43,948 bases of DNA, from contig FOPE01000028.1 in assembly GCA_900113385.1 (NCBI GenBank), forward strand, positions 1-43,948, in the 5' to 3' direction. Below are positions 1-7,540 of this stretch, in pieces; positions within the stretch are counted from its first letter, which is position 1, and every line of letters starts with the position of its first letter. Below the pieces are notes generated by a model. The model searched no databases. It was not told where the DNA came from and was given only the letters and a program-made list of their open reading frames with translations. Position numbers and translations under genes: made by a program. This DNA is from Lachnospiraceae bacterium C7. GTDB lineage: Bacteria; Bacillota; Clostridia; Lachnospirales; Lachnospiraceae.

Positions 1-1077
1 ACAGATGAATTAATTGCACAATATGAAAATGAATTAGGTTTTGCAAAATTAAAAGAAAAAGCCAAAAAAGAAGAAAAGAAAGCAAAACAGAATACAGACA
101 AAAGTAAAGAAAAATCATCAGATAAAAAAGTAAATTCAGAAGTAAATCCAGATGATATGAACCTTGGAGAAGAACCAGAAGAAGTTATTAGGTTAAAGGC
201 TTCTGGAAGTCCAATTAAGAAATCTATTCAATTTCAGATTTATGATGCAGGAGACGCATCAAGTTTTGGTGTACAATGGTTGGATGATAGAACCGGTCAG
301 AACACAGTATATAGAGAAGTTTCTATGCCTAATCAATATGGATACAAATTTGATAATAAACCAATGGCTAGTTCTATTCCGGGTAGTGGAGTTATTCAAG
401 TAAATATGCATCCTGAGTTAGACCATGTGCAATATAATCCAACACTTAAAGGCACAAACACTTTAACTGTATATTATGGTGGAATTGAATCATCTGTTAT
501 AGATGGACATGCTGTCACACCTTATTTTTGGATGAATACTGCTAAAAATGGTGCAAAAGCAGATGGTATATTCGATTATACAGACAAGCCGGGATTTCCA
601 AGATTTTCTAATGGTGCTGATGATAACACAAATGGACGTGGCACAAAAATAAATGGAAAATGGAAGTATGATTCTAAGTGGGATAGAAGATGGACCTCAG
701 AAATTAAACAACCAAGTGATGATATGTTCCAAATTTATATGTACACAGGCGTAGGATTTTACGAAGCCCATCAACGAATCCATTGGTGGTCTTCCCACAA
801 CGTCCACTACGACAGCAACGGTGGCGAATACCCCGGTGGTGCTCCTTCTGATTTCACAAAAGGATCTGGGCAAACTCCTAACATTTCATCTAAAATCCCT
901 CAAAAACATGGTTATGATTTTGAAGGTTACAATATTACTGGTGATGTAAAAGGAAGTTTAGACGACCAAAAAAGAGATGTAAAAGGACTTGTCCACCCTA
1001 ATGAAGCTTATACACATGATCAAAACGGCTGCGCTAGCAGCCGAATAAAAATCCAAACAAAAAATCCGAATAAATAA
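1..1077 (+). CDS. Cell-surface protein, 3' part, with one InlB-like (Listeria-Bacteroides) repeat
   Basis: The frame is open from the first base, so the gene begins upstream; the ATG at 157 is internal. The first ~50 visible residues are a Lys/Glu/Ser-rich linker. A middle region rich in Gly, Asn, Tyr and Trp (about residues 55-270) resembles secreted adhesin-like domains I cannot name. Near the C-terminus, VHYDSNGGEYPGGAPSDF followed by IPQKHGYDFEGYNI matches the InlB B-repeat / Listeria-Bacteroides repeat pattern, a small surface-protein module. In such proteins this module is usually followed by more repeats or a wall anchor. Here the frame ends soon after THDQNG in a short basic tail over repetitive AT-rich DNA, with no LPXTG motif, so the C-terminus looks truncated. 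Bases ~765-845 are clearly richer in GC than the rest of the gene, suggesting recombination. The function is inferred as surface adhesion or matrix; certainty is moderate. Confidence 0.6.
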   Translation, partial: TDELIAQYENELGFAKLKEKAKKEEKKAKQNTDKSKEKSSDKKVNSEVNPDDMNLGEEPEEVIRLKASGSPIKKSIQFQIYDAGDASSFGVQWLDDRTGQNTVYREVSMPNQYGYKFDNKPMASSIPGSGVIQVNMHPELDHVQYNPTLKGTNTLTVYYGGIESSVIDGHAVTPYFWMNTAKNGAKADGIFDYTDKPGFPRFSNGADDNTNGRGTKINGKWKYDSKWDRRWTSEIKQPSDDMFQIYMYTGVGFYEAHQRIHWWSSHNVHYDSNGGEYPGGAPSDFTKGSGQTPNISSKIPQKHGYDFEGYNITGDVKGSLDDQKRDVKGLVHPNEAYTHDQNGCASSRIKIQTKNPNK

Positions 1078-1100
1078 TTTAAATAAAAATCCGAATAAAT
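1041..1100 (+). repeat. Short tandem/interspersed repeat across the stop codon of the surface protein gene
   Basis: The string AAAAATCCGAATAAAT occurs at 1060-1075 and again at 1085-1100. A partial earlier copy (CCGAATAAAAATCC) lies at 1041-1054. The first full unit overlaps the TAA stop at 1075-1077. Four other genes here show similar stop-spanning duplications. Confidence 0.7.
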
Positions 1101-1155
1101 ATTTTGAGTTAATAATTTAATATTTATTATATTACGTTAAATAAAAAGAAAAAAT

Positions 1156-1217
1156 AAAAGTAGTGTGCATATAATTCATATAGATAGGCGAATTGAATTT
1201 ATTGCAACACTACTTTT
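1156..1217. terminator. Probable bidirectional terminator between convergent genes
   Basis: Arms AAAAGTAGTGTGCA (1156-1169) and TGCAACACTACTTTT (1203-1217) are complementary apart from one bulged base. They enclose a ~33-base loop and are followed by a T-rich tract. On the reverse strand the A-rich left flank gives a U-run too, so it can serve both the surface gene and padC. The long loop makes it less certain than a classical terminator. Confidence 0.55.
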
Positions 1218-1287
1218 TATTATTTATTATGCAAATACTTAGTGTTAAATGTTTGTTTAGAATCAATATATAAAATACAATTATTAA

Positions 1288-1836
1288 TTATTCTGCTTTG
1301 CGTGAAACATGATGATACTTGTCATCGTAGAATTTGCCATTTCTTATATCGTCGCACATTCCATCGTATGGAGTTTCATTAATTACATCATCATTATCAA
1401 TACCAGCATCTCCAATATATGTTATAGTAGCAAATTCAGGAACTACATATTTTGGATATGTTTCGTATTTTTCTCTAGCTTCGTGCATTTTGTCAATGTG
1501 TTTGTTTTGATAGCAAACAGTGATTTCAGGATGTTCATGAACCCATTTAGGAAAGAAAATTACACCATTGATTTTTCCTTCGTTAGGCATAAAATCTAAT
1601 GCAACATCAGTTCCAGTAGGTTCAGTCCATGTGACTTTATAGATTCCATCAGCAATTTTAAAAAGATTGATTTCTTGATCAGTAACCCATCTTCCAGCAA
1701 CCATACCACCATGGATTCTATAGCAACATGTGTGGTCGTTTTTGCAATACCACTCATATTCCCAACCATTATCGTAGGTATAAATAAAATGTGTACCGAT
1801 AAAATCGGATAAGTCTTTAAATACTTTTTTGCTCAT
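1288..1836 (-). CDS. padC: Phenolic acid decarboxylase
   Basis: Cytoplasmic, cofactor-free enzyme that decarboxylates hydroxycinnamic acids (p-coumarate, ferulate, caffeate) to vinyl phenols, a detoxification reaction. The sequence carries family landmarks nearly end to end: [19 protein letters not shown] near the N-terminus, [47 protein letters not shown] and [18 protein letters not shown]. From the ATG at 1836 (MSKKVFKDL) it is 182 residues, close to family length. That start has AGGA nine bases upstream, whereas an in-frame ATG two codons earlier is too close to it. The gene is divergent from a PadR regulator, with PadR-type half-sites between them, so induction by phenolic acids is the expected control. 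Identity is secure. Confidence 0.95.
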   Translation of the reverse strand: MSKKVFKDLSDFIGTHFIYTYDNGWEYEWYCKNDHTCCYRIHGGMVAGRWVTDQEINLFKIADGIYKVTWTEPTGTDVALDFMPNEGKINGVIFFPKWVHEHPEITVCYQNKHIDKMHEAREKYETYPKYVVPEFATITYIGDAGIDNDDVINETPYDGMCDDIRNGKFYDDKYHHVSRKAE

Positions 1837-1930
1837 AAGCATCCGTCCTTTCATAAAAAAAATTATACGCCACTGCAATATTTAATTTAAATTTATAACT
1901 AATGAGGTATAGAGGCAGCAATAGCGTATC

Positions 1931-1962
1931 ATGTAATAAACAACATGTAATTAATTACATGT
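1931..1962. promoter_or_regulatory. PadR operator cluster in the padC-padR intergenic region
   Basis: PadR family regulators of phenolic acid decarboxylase genes recognise ATGT-N8-ACAT. The region holds two exact matches, at 1931-1946 and 1945-1960. The second lies inside a perfect 20-bp palindrome (1943-1962). A further ATGT starts at 1959, so ATGT recurs every 14 bp (1931, 1945, 1959). The cluster lies upstream of both divergent genes, fitting autoregulation of padR and repression of padC. A plausible padC promoter on the minus strand (TTGCTG, 17 bases, TTATAA) lies just downstream of it, at about 1890-1918. Confidence 0.8.
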
Positions 1963-2067
1963 ATATATTACAGTGATTATGTTATACTTATTTTTAAAAG
2001 TTGTCAATAAATTTTTTATTAAACATTTTTAAAATATAAAGAAACTCCAGAGAAAAGAGGAAAACTA

Positions 2068-2613
2068 GTGGCTCAAAAAAATTTATTACCAATGATTTTA
2101 CTTGGATTAATTCAGCAAGGTCCTAAAACAGGATATGATTTAAAGAAAATCTTTGAAACAGAAATAGGAGAGTTTTGGTCTGTAAAGCACAGTCAAATTT
2201 ATTTGGAATTAAAAAGATTGCAATCTCTTGAGGAGATTGAGGCAAAAACAGGATTTTTCGGCAATAAAATCGAAAAGACTTATTATGAAATAACTGATTT
2301 AGGAATAAAAAGACTAGAGGAGTGGATTGCTTCATATGATGATTTATTGTCAGTAAGCAAGGATGAGTTTGTTCTAAAACTTTATTTTATAAAGGACAAA
2401 AATGATCCAAGACTTGAGGATTTATTGGTAGAGCAATATCGTATTCGCAAAGAAAAATTAGAGCATTTGAAGCAAAGACGTAGAATAGTTTTTGGAGAAA
2501 TTGGCGATAAAGAAAAAAATTATGGTCATTTTCTTATATTAGATCATGCTATTCGCAGGGAACAAGAATATGTTAATTGGCTAGAAGAAATTCTAGATGA
2601 ACAAAATAGATAA
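2068..2613 (+). CDS. padR: PadR-family transcriptional regulator
   Basis: Winged-helix repressor of the phenolic acid stress response. The N-terminal PadR domain (about residues 5-85) contains LGLIQQGPKTGYDLKKIFE, a wing region with FFGNKIEKTYYEITDLG, and the usual GLKRLEEW-like end. The C-terminal ~95 residues are a helical dimerisation domain (Vir_act_alpha_C type) ending in EQEYVNWLEEILDE. Length (181) is normal for subfamily 2 PadR proteins. The start is GTG at 2068, with GAGGA a few bases upstream. The divergent decarboxylase and intervening ATGT-N8-ACAT sites make this the PadR of padC. It is followed after 16 bases by a flavodoxin gene, probably co-transcribed. Confidence 0.9.
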   Translation: MAQKNLLPMILLGLIQQGPKTGYDLKKIFETEIGEFWSVKHSQIYLELKRLQSLEEIEAKTGFFGNKIEKTYYEITDLGIKRLEEWIASYDDLLSVSKDEFVLKLYFIKDKNDPRLEDLLVEQYRIRKEKLEHLKQRRRIVFGEIGDKEKNYGHFLILDHAIRREQEYVNWLEEILDEQNR

Positions 2614-2629
2614 AAAACAGGAGGAAATT

Positions 2630-3136
2630 ATGAAGTTAGCAATTGTTTATGATTCAAAAACAGACAATACTAAAAAAGCTGCAGAATGGATTGCAGAAGG
2701 AATGGAAAAAGTAGAAGGAGTAGAAGCAAAAGCATTTCATGTAAACGAAGTAGATGAAGCTTTTGTAACAGAAGCAAAGGGATTAGTTGTAGGTTCACCA
2801 TCTTATGCTGCAACAATGACACCTGATATTCATAACTGGATTTTAAGCAACGGTGGAAACATGAAATTCGAAGGAAAATTAGCAGGTGCTTTCGCAACTC
2901 AGCAGTACACACACGGTGGTGGCGAAACAGTTATTCAAGGAATTTTAACTATTGAAATGGTTAAAGGAATGTTATGTTATTCAGGTGGCGGTTCATTTGG
3001 CAAACCTGTTATTCATTTAGGACCAGTTGGTGTTAATGACAACATGGAAAAACATAATGGAATGGAAAAATACAAAGATTATTTTGTAATATACGGCAAT
3101 CGTTTTGCACAAAAAGCAACAGAGCTTTTTAAATAA
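2630..3136 (+). CDS. Flavodoxin / FMN-dependent flavoprotein
   Basis: A 168-residue single-domain flavodoxin-like protein. The N-terminal phosphate loop YDSKTDNTKKAAEWIAEG fits the T/S-x-T-G-N-T type FMN-binding loop. GLVVGSPSYAATMTPDIHNWI and LAGAFATQQYTHGGGETVI match the later loops of WrbA/NAD(P)H:quinone oxidoreductase-like flavodoxins. The chosen ATG at 2630 has a perfect AGGAGG at 2619-2624; an in-frame ATG at 2597 inside padR lacks one. It probably transfers electrons or reduces quinones and phenolic products. Co-transcription with padR suggests induction by phenolics, but the partner is unknown. Confidence 0.85.
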   Translation: MKLAIVYDSKTDNTKKAAEWIAEGMEKVEGVEAKAFHVNEVDEAFVTEAKGLVVGSPSYAATMTPDIHNWILSNGGNMKFEGKLAGAFATQQYTHGGGETVIQGILTIEMVKGMLCYSGGGSFGKPVIHLGPVGVNDNMEKHNGMEKYKDYFVIYGNRFAQKATELFK

Positions 3137-3160
3137 AACAAATATTTCATTATAAAATAT

Positions 3161-3245
3161 AAAGTGTCCACTTTACTGAAAATGTAAGAACCTCTAAAAG
3201 TTAGACTTTTTGTGGTTTCCCAAAATCAGTAAATAGGGCACTTTT
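3161..3245 (+). terminator. Large nested stem-loop, terminator of the padR-flavodoxin unit
   Basis: Outer arms AAAGTGTCC (3161-3169) and GGGCACTTT pair with one G-U, extended by TACTGA/TCAGTA. Inside is a second helix AACC-TCT-AAAAG / CTTTT-TGT-GGTT (3189-3216). The structure ends in a T-rich tail (CTTTTATTATTT). At ~85 bases it is much longer than a minimal terminator and could act on both strands. Confidence 0.6.
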
Positions 3246-3301
3246 ATTATTTGGCTGTTTAATTTGATTCATTCTTGTTTTTTTATTAAAGTTTTCTATC
3301 T

Positions 3302-3385
3302 AAATTTTTAGTCTAAAGCTTTTTTTCATAAATTTTTAGTCTAAAGTTTTTTTTTATAAATTTTTAGTCTAAAGCTTTTTCTTAA
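3302..3385. repeat. 28-bp tandem repeat, three copies, across the 3' end of a membrane protein gene
   Basis: AAATTTTTAGTCTAAAG begins at 3302, 3330 and 3358, an exact 28-bp period, each followed by a T-run. The third copy contains the TAG stop (3369-3371, reverse strand) of the adjoining gene, so the array duplicates that gene's 3' end outwards. Too short and spacer-less to be a CRISPR. Confidence 0.85.
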
Positions 3386-3812
3386 TTTTTTGTTTCTTGT
3401 TTTTATGCATAACATAAAGACCAAAAATCGATACAATTAAAAAAGCAATACTCATAAAAAAGTAAATCTTACTAGCTTGTTTAACATCCGCTTCTGAATC
3501 AAACCATTCAGGTGAAGAAGAATTGGCACTTAAGGAACTTGGATTTTGATATATCGTTATGTGTGAACCTACTTCATATTTGCATTTGTGAAGGTAGTAA
3601 GTTCCTTTTTCATTTTCGGCAGTGTATACATAAGCATATGCTGAACGTCTCTTAAGAGAAGGTCGTTTGTCAATTATAGTTACTTCTTCTGAAACCACGC
3701 TATTATGGATAAATAGAGAATCAAAACTAGTTACAAACGTAAAAACTGAAAACATAAGAATGATATACAACGCTAGTAATGTGATTTTTCGCTTGATAAA
3801 CCTCACCTCCAA
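3369..3812 (-). CDS. Small membrane protein with two transmembrane segments, function unknown
   Basis: About 147 residues: basic N-terminus, a transmembrane helix at ~10-30, a ~85-residue extracytoplasmic or cytoplasmic loop rich in Tyr and Ser, a second helix at ~116-136, then a Lys-rich tail. The layout recalls DUF3592-like proteins, but I do not recognise the family. The start is unclear. The furthest in-frame start is TTG at 3812, which lies immediately before GGAGG and so lacks its own ribosome binding site. The next in-frame candidates (TTG, ATG) are 15-20 codons in, inside the first helix. Its last codon and stop sit in the 28-bp tandem repeat. Confidence 0.55.
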   Translation of the reverse strand: MEVRFIKRKITLLALYIILMFSVFTFVTSFDSLFIHNSVVSEEVTIIDKRPSLKRRSAYAYVYTAENEKGTYYLHKCKYEVGSHITIYQNPSSLSANSSSPEWFDSEADVKQASKIYFFMSIAFLIVSIFGLYVMHKNKKQKIKKKL

Positions 3813-3848
3813 AGTTTAAATATATTTAATTAATATATTTAACTAGTA

Positions 3849-4433
3849 TTATACAATAGGAGATAGTGTCTGTGCTACAACTTTTTCAATGAAATATTGA
3901 TGAAGTTTATTATTTTCTGATAATTCAGGATGAAAGGCCATAGCCACTTGATTTTTGTATCTTACAGCCACTGGGTTGCCTTTATTTTCAACTAACACAT
4001 CAATGTCTTTTGAAATAGAACTTATGTAAGGGGCTCTAATAAAAATTAGAGGAAAATCAGAACAATCTTCAAATGGTTGATAAGTAGTAAAACTCCCAAG
4101 TTGACGGCCGTAAGCATTGCGTTTTATTTTTACAGGAAGAGTTCCCAAATAGTGTGAAGAATCTCCTTCGATTTCATTTGCAAGCAAAATTAAGCCAGCA
4201 CAAGTTGCAAAAACAGGAAGACCTTCCATGATTTTTTTCTGTAATGGTTCAAAAATATTATGTTTTTTAAGTAAAAGCCCTTGAACGGTACTTTCTCCAC
4301 CTGGCAAAATTATGCCATCTATTTTTTCAAGATCCTTGGCCTGTCTTACTTCAATGCAAGAAATTCCAAGGGATTCAATCATTTTTTTGTGCTCAATAAA
4401 AGCACCTTGAAGAGCAAGAACACCAATTACCAT
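3849..4433 (-). CDS. pdxT: Pyridoxal 5'-phosphate synthase glutaminase subunit
   Basis: Class I-type glutaminase (194 residues) that releases ammonia from glutamine and channels it to PdxS for direct PLP synthesis from ribose 5-phosphate and glyceraldehyde 3-phosphate. Visible landmarks are the N-terminal IGVLALQGAFIEH, the PGGEST oxyanion motif (residues 44-49), the nucleophile Cys78 in FATCAG, and His168/Glu170 in AFHPE completing the triad. Its ATG lies two bases after the pdxS stop, so the genes are transcribed and probably translated together. There is no obvious terminator before the downstream tandem repeat. Confidence 0.97.
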   Translation of the reverse strand: MVIGVLALQGAFIEHKKMIESLGISCIEVRQAKDLEKIDGIILPGGESTVQGLLLKKHNIFEPLQKKIMEGLPVFATCAGLILLANEIEGDSSHYLGTLPVKIKRNAYGRQLGSFTTYQPFEDCSDFPLIFIRAPYISSISKDIDVLVENKGNPVAVRYKNQVAMAFHPELSENNKLHQYFIEKVVAQTLSPIV

Positions 4434-4435
4434 AT

Positions 4436-5311
4436 TTATTGACCTCTTCTTTCCATAATTATTTCTATTTCATCAGAATTAATTCCCACCATAGCTTCAC
4501 CTAGGTTTTCAGAAAGTTGAGCAATTAATTTTGCATCAGTATAATTTGTTACGGCTGAGACAATGGCACTTGCTCGTTTGAATGGATCACCAGATTTGAA
4601 AATGCCTGAGCCAACAAAGACACCTTCAGCACCAAGTTGCATCATAAGTGCTGCATCAGCAGGAGTGGCAACGCCTCCAGCAGCAAAATTTACAACAGGA
4701 AGTTTTCCATTTTTGTGAACATAAGCTACTAAATCATAAGGAACTTGTAATTCTTTTGCAACCTCAAAAAGTTCATCTTCAGACATGCCGTGAATTCTTC
4801 TAATATCAGCATTTATTTTTCGCATATGTCGAACGGCTTGGATAATATCTCCTGTGCCAGGCTCGCCTTTTGTACGAATCATAGCGGCTCCTTCGTTAAT
4901 ACGGCGTAGTGCTTCACCTAAATCTTTTGCACCACACACAAAAGGCACTTTGAAATTTCTTTTATCAATATGGTAAACATCGTCAGCAGGTGTTAGAACT
5001 TCTGATTCATCAATATAATCGATTTCGATAGCTTCAAGAATTTGGGCTTCAACAAAATGGCCAATTCTACATTTTGCCATAACGGGGATACTAACGGCAT
5101 TTTGAATTTCTTTTATCATTTTTGGATCGCTCATTCTAGAGACACCACCAGCTGCACGAATGTCTGCAGGAATTCTCTCAAGAGCCATAACTGCACATGC
5201 ACCAGCTTTCTCAGCAATACGAGCTTGTTCAGGAGTTGTGACATCCATTATTACACCGCCCTTTAGCATTTGGGCAAGTCCTTTATTTAATTCATATCTA
5301 GATTTTTCCAT
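4436..5311 (-). CDS. pdxS: Pyridoxal 5'-phosphate synthase lyase subunit
   Basis: A TIM-barrel synthase of 291 residues that builds the PLP ring using ammonia from PdxT; the family forms dodecamers that dock up to twelve PdxT. The sequence is full length and well conserved: [19 protein letters not shown], the two intermediate-binding lysines Lys80 (VMAKCRIGH) and Lys148 ([11 protein letters not shown]), and the C-terminal [22 protein letters not shown]. The chosen ATG (5311) has GGAAGG upstream and gives the usual N-terminus [11 protein letters not shown]; an upstream ATG at 5395 would add 28 atypical residues. First gene of the pdxST operon, divergent from pdxR. Confidence 0.97.
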   Translation of the reverse strand: MEKSRYELNKGLAQMLKGGVIMDVTTPEQARIAEKAGACAVMALERIPADIRAAGGVSRMSDPKMIKEIQNAVSIPVMAKCRIGHFVEAQILEAIEIDYIDESEVLTPADDVYHIDKRNFKVPFVCGAKDLGEALRRINEGAAMIRTKGEPGTGDIIQAVRHMRKINADIRRIHGMSEDELFEVAKELQVPYDLVAYVHKNGKLPVVNFAAGGVATPADAALMMQLGAEGVFVGSGIFKSGDPFKRASAIVSAVTNYTDAKLIAQLSENLGEAMVGINSDEIEIIMERRGQ

Positions 5312-5373
5312 AACTACAATTACCTTCCTTTTTTGTGATATTGTTTTTAAGTTAAAAAAATAATATAATAAAT

Positions 5374-5418
5374 CTGGACATATTAAAATGCCCAAAATGA
5401 AATAAAAAAAGAGTCCAG
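5374..5418. promoter_or_regulatory. Candidate PdxR operator between pdxS and pdxR
   Basis: The 200-bp divergent intergenic region contains CTGGAC at 5374-5379 and its reverse complement GTCCAG at 5413-5418, 33 bases apart. A related pair, GCCCAAAATGAAA (~5390) and GGGAATGAAA (~5432), flanks them. MocR/PdxR regulators bind paired short motifs upstream of pdxST. The assignment rests on position and symmetry only. An AT-rich TATATT-like -10 box for pdxS lies at ~5358-5370 on the reverse strand. Confidence 0.45.
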
Positions 5419-5511
5419 TTTAGCAATAAATGGGAATGAAAAAATAAAATAACAGAATAAATAATGAATTCAAATTCAATATTAGAAAAAAGAGGTTGAA
5501 AAAAGGGAATT

Positions 5512-6912
5512 ATGATTACTTACGATTTTGAAAAGGCAGAAGGTCCAATGTATATGCACGTGTATAAATGTCTGAAAAAGGATATAATTGAGGGAAAATT
5601 AAAAGAAAATGAAAAGCTCCCTTCGAAAAGAACATTTGCAAGAAATAATGGGATTAGTACCATTACGATTGAAAATGCATATGACCAATTGATAAGTGAG
5701 GGCTATATTTACACCATACCTAAAAAGGGATATTATGTGGCACATATTGAACATATAGCAAGGAAAACAAACAATATAGATGTGCAATACAAGATAGATG
5801 TAAATGAAAAGAAAAAATATTCTATTGATTTATCAGACAACAGTATTAATCCAAGTAACTTCCCATTTTCAGTGTGGACTAAGGTTTCAAGAGAAGTCAT
5901 GTCTACCAAAAAAGAAGAGTTAATGACGATTTCACCGGTAAATGGAGTTTTTGAATTAAGAGAAGCAATTGCAAAACATTTACAATCATTCAGAGGAATG
6001 TTAGTGGATCCCAACCAAATTGTTATTGGTGCAGGAACAGAGTTTTTGTATGGAATAATTACAGAGATGTTAGGAAAAAATAAGACATTTGCCATTGAAA
6101 ATCCAGGCTATAAAAAGCTAGAAAAAATATATAATCAAAAAGATATAAGCTGTTATCATGCAGTGATAGATGAAAATGGTATGACTGTTAAAGGGTTAAA
6201 AAAGACAAAGGCTGACATAGCCCATATATGTCCAAACCACCATTTTCCAACAGGCGTGACTATGCCAGCTAGTAGACGATACGAAATGTTATCTTGGGCC
6301 AATGAAGGCGAAGACAGATACATTATAGAGGATGATTACGATAGCGAATTTCGTGCAAAAGGAAAGCCATTACCAACGCTTTTTTCCATAGATGGCTGTG
6401 AAAAAGTTATTTATATTAATACTTTTTCAAAATCCCTATCACCAACTATTAGAATAAGCTACATGGTTTTGCCTATTCATCTAGCTAATTTATTTTATGA
6501 AAAAATGTCTTTTTATGCTTGTACGGTTTCAAATTTTGAACAGTATACATTGGCTGAATTTATTAAAAAAGGATACTTTGAAAAACATATAAATAGAATG
6601 AGATTGTTTTATTCACGCCAAAGAAAAAAAGTAATTGATATAATAAATCACTCGAGTTTAAAAGATAAATGCAAAGTTAAAGAAAACGATTCTGGATTAC
6701 ATTTTTTGCTTCAGCTAAATACTAAATTAAAGGATGAAGTGATTGAGGAGAAATTGGCGGAAAAAGACATAAAGATAAAAGCTTTGTCGGATTATTATTT
6801 TGAAGATAGTGGATCGAAGAAGGAGCATTTTTTTATAATTAACTATTCTAAGCTAGAAGAAGAAAAAATTAAAAAGGCCTTAGAAACAATAAACGAAATA
6901 TTAAAATCGTAG
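5512..6912 (+). CDS. pdxR: MocR-family regulator of PLP synthesis
   Basis: A GntR-type winged helix (about residues 10-78, including GPMYMHVYKCLKKDIIEG and LPSKRTFARNNGISTITIENAYDQL) fused to a fold-type I aminotransferase-like domain (~105-466). The PLP-binding Lys is Lys307 in NTFSKSLSPTIRISYMV, with IEDDYDSEFR upstream as the Asp/Tyr cofactor motif, so it can sense PLP. Family members activate pdxST when PLP is scarce and repress themselves. Divergence from pdxST with shared intergenic symmetry supports calling it PdxR rather than another MocR. Length (466) is typical. Confidence 0.9.
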   Translation: MITYDFEKAEGPMYMHVYKCLKKDIIEGKLKENEKLPSKRTFARNNGISTITIENAYDQLISEGYIYTIPKKGYYVAHIEHIARKTNNIDVQYKIDVNEKKKYSIDLSDNSINPSNFPFSVWTKVSREVMSTKKEELMTISPVNGVFELREAIAKHLQSFRGMLVDPNQIVIGAGTEFLYGIITEMLGKNKTFAIENPGYKKLEKIYNQKDISCYHAVIDENGMTVKGLKKTKADIAHICPNHHFPTGVTMPASRRYEMLSWANEGEDRYIIEDDYDSEFRAKGKPLPTLFSIDGCEKVIYINTFSKSLSPTIRISYMVLPIHLANLFYEKMSFYACTVSNFEQYTLAEFIKKGYFEKHINRMRLFYSRQRKKVIDIINHSSLKDKCKVKENDSGLHFLLQLNTKLKDEVIEEKLAEKDIKIKALSDYYFEDSGSKKEHFFIINYSKLEEEKIKKALETINEILKS

Positions 6913-7243
6913 AGTTAAATACAAAAATTAAAGTAAAAAAATTAAAAGGTAGAAATCAGAATACAAAAAATTAAAACAAAAAAGGTAGTAAAAGTCAAAA
7001 TTAACAAAAATATATTAAAATAGAAATGTGCGAAATATGAGAAAAAAACTCATTAAATAAAAATAGAGAAAAATAATTAAACTATTAACTCTACAACTAT
7101 TAAGGAGTTTTAAGGTCGAAAGTGCTTGAAAATTTAAAACTCTTAGATAGTTAAGATATGTGAATTGTTAAGTTAAAGAAAAAAAAGCGCAATAACACCT
7201 AAAAGTATCTGTACATGTAGGCCGCACTATAGACTTTGAGAAG
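6913..7243 (+). other. Intergenic stretch with a 19-bp inverted repeat
   Basis: No gene. The first ~170 bases are A-rich with two degenerate ~40-bp repeats (ATACAAAAAATTAAAA followed by AAGGTAG). A strong hairpin follows: arms 7095-7113 (AACTATTAAGGAGTTTTAA) and 7134-7152, pairing at 18 of 19 positions with two G-U pairs and enclosing a 20-base loop. No T-run follows it directly, so it is not a classical terminator of pdxR. It may be a processed RNA or a protein-binding site. Confidence 0.5.
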
Positions 7244-7272
7244 TGGACGATTCTGAGATTTTATGGTATAAT
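7244..7272 (+). promoter_or_regulatory. Extended -10 promoter of the yjeM-like gene
   Basis: TATGGTATAAT (7262-7272) supplies a perfect TATAAT with the extended TGN element. A weak -35 box TGGACG lies 17 bases upstream at 7244-7249. The predicted transcription start near 7279 leaves a ~190-base untranslated leader. Confidence 0.6.
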
Positions 7273-7288
7273 CATGACTTGTGATGCT

Positions 7289-7405
7289 TTGAAAATATTT
7301 TTCAATGTATACATTTATAAAAGTATACATGCCGTGAGAAGTATAAATGTTGTCTACGCGGGGAACTTATTTAGGAATTCTAATTGGTCATAGGGTAGAG
7401 ACATT
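7289..7405 (+). ncRNA. Structured 5' leader with three successive hairpins
   Basis: Three hairpins follow one another. The first is TTGAAAA-TAT-TTTTCAA (7289-7305). The second is ATGTATAC/GTATACAT (7305-7312 and 7323-7330, 10-base loop). The third is AATGTTGTCTAC/GTAGAGACATT (7346-7357 and 7395-7405), broken only by a small internal loop, with TTAG/CTAA inside. All lie between the promoter and the first ribosome binding site. I could not match this to a known riboswitch class, so it is a candidate cis-regulatory RNA only. Confidence 0.4.
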
Positions 7406-7438
7406 GTATTTTGAAGCAGAAATAAGAAAGGAGAAACG

Positions 7439-7540
7439 ATGTATTTTTATAGTACATTGCGAAAGAGAAATGAAAGAAAAGAAACTTGGACTTATGTCCC
7501 TTGTATTGATGATCTTTACATCAGTTTACGGTTTCAATAA
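7439..7540 (+). CDS. Possible 33-codon upstream ORF overlapping the transporter start
   Basis: The strongest ribosome binding site in this leader, AAGGAG (7428-7433), is correctly spaced for the ATG at 7439, which opens a 33-codon frame (MYFYSTLRKRNERKETWTY...) ending TAA at 7538-7540. The transporter starts at 7470 in another frame behind a weak AAAGAG. The peptide resembles nothing I know. It may be a translated leader controlling the transporter by coupling, or a chance frame. Confidence 0.3.
   Translation: MYFYSTLRKRNERKETWTYVPCIDDLYISLRFQ

Noticed and set aside
1309-1599. Plus-strand ORF opposite padC
   Set aside because: Hydrophobic shadow frame of a secure padC gene, without a binding site or any known similarity.
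3302-3385. Regularly spaced 28-bp repeats as a possible CRISPR array
   Set aside because: The units are contiguous without unique spacers, only three in number and AT-rich; they duplicate the 3' end of the adjoining gene.
5042-5363. Plus-strand ORFs opposite pdxS
   Set aside because: Shadow frames of a highly conserved gene.
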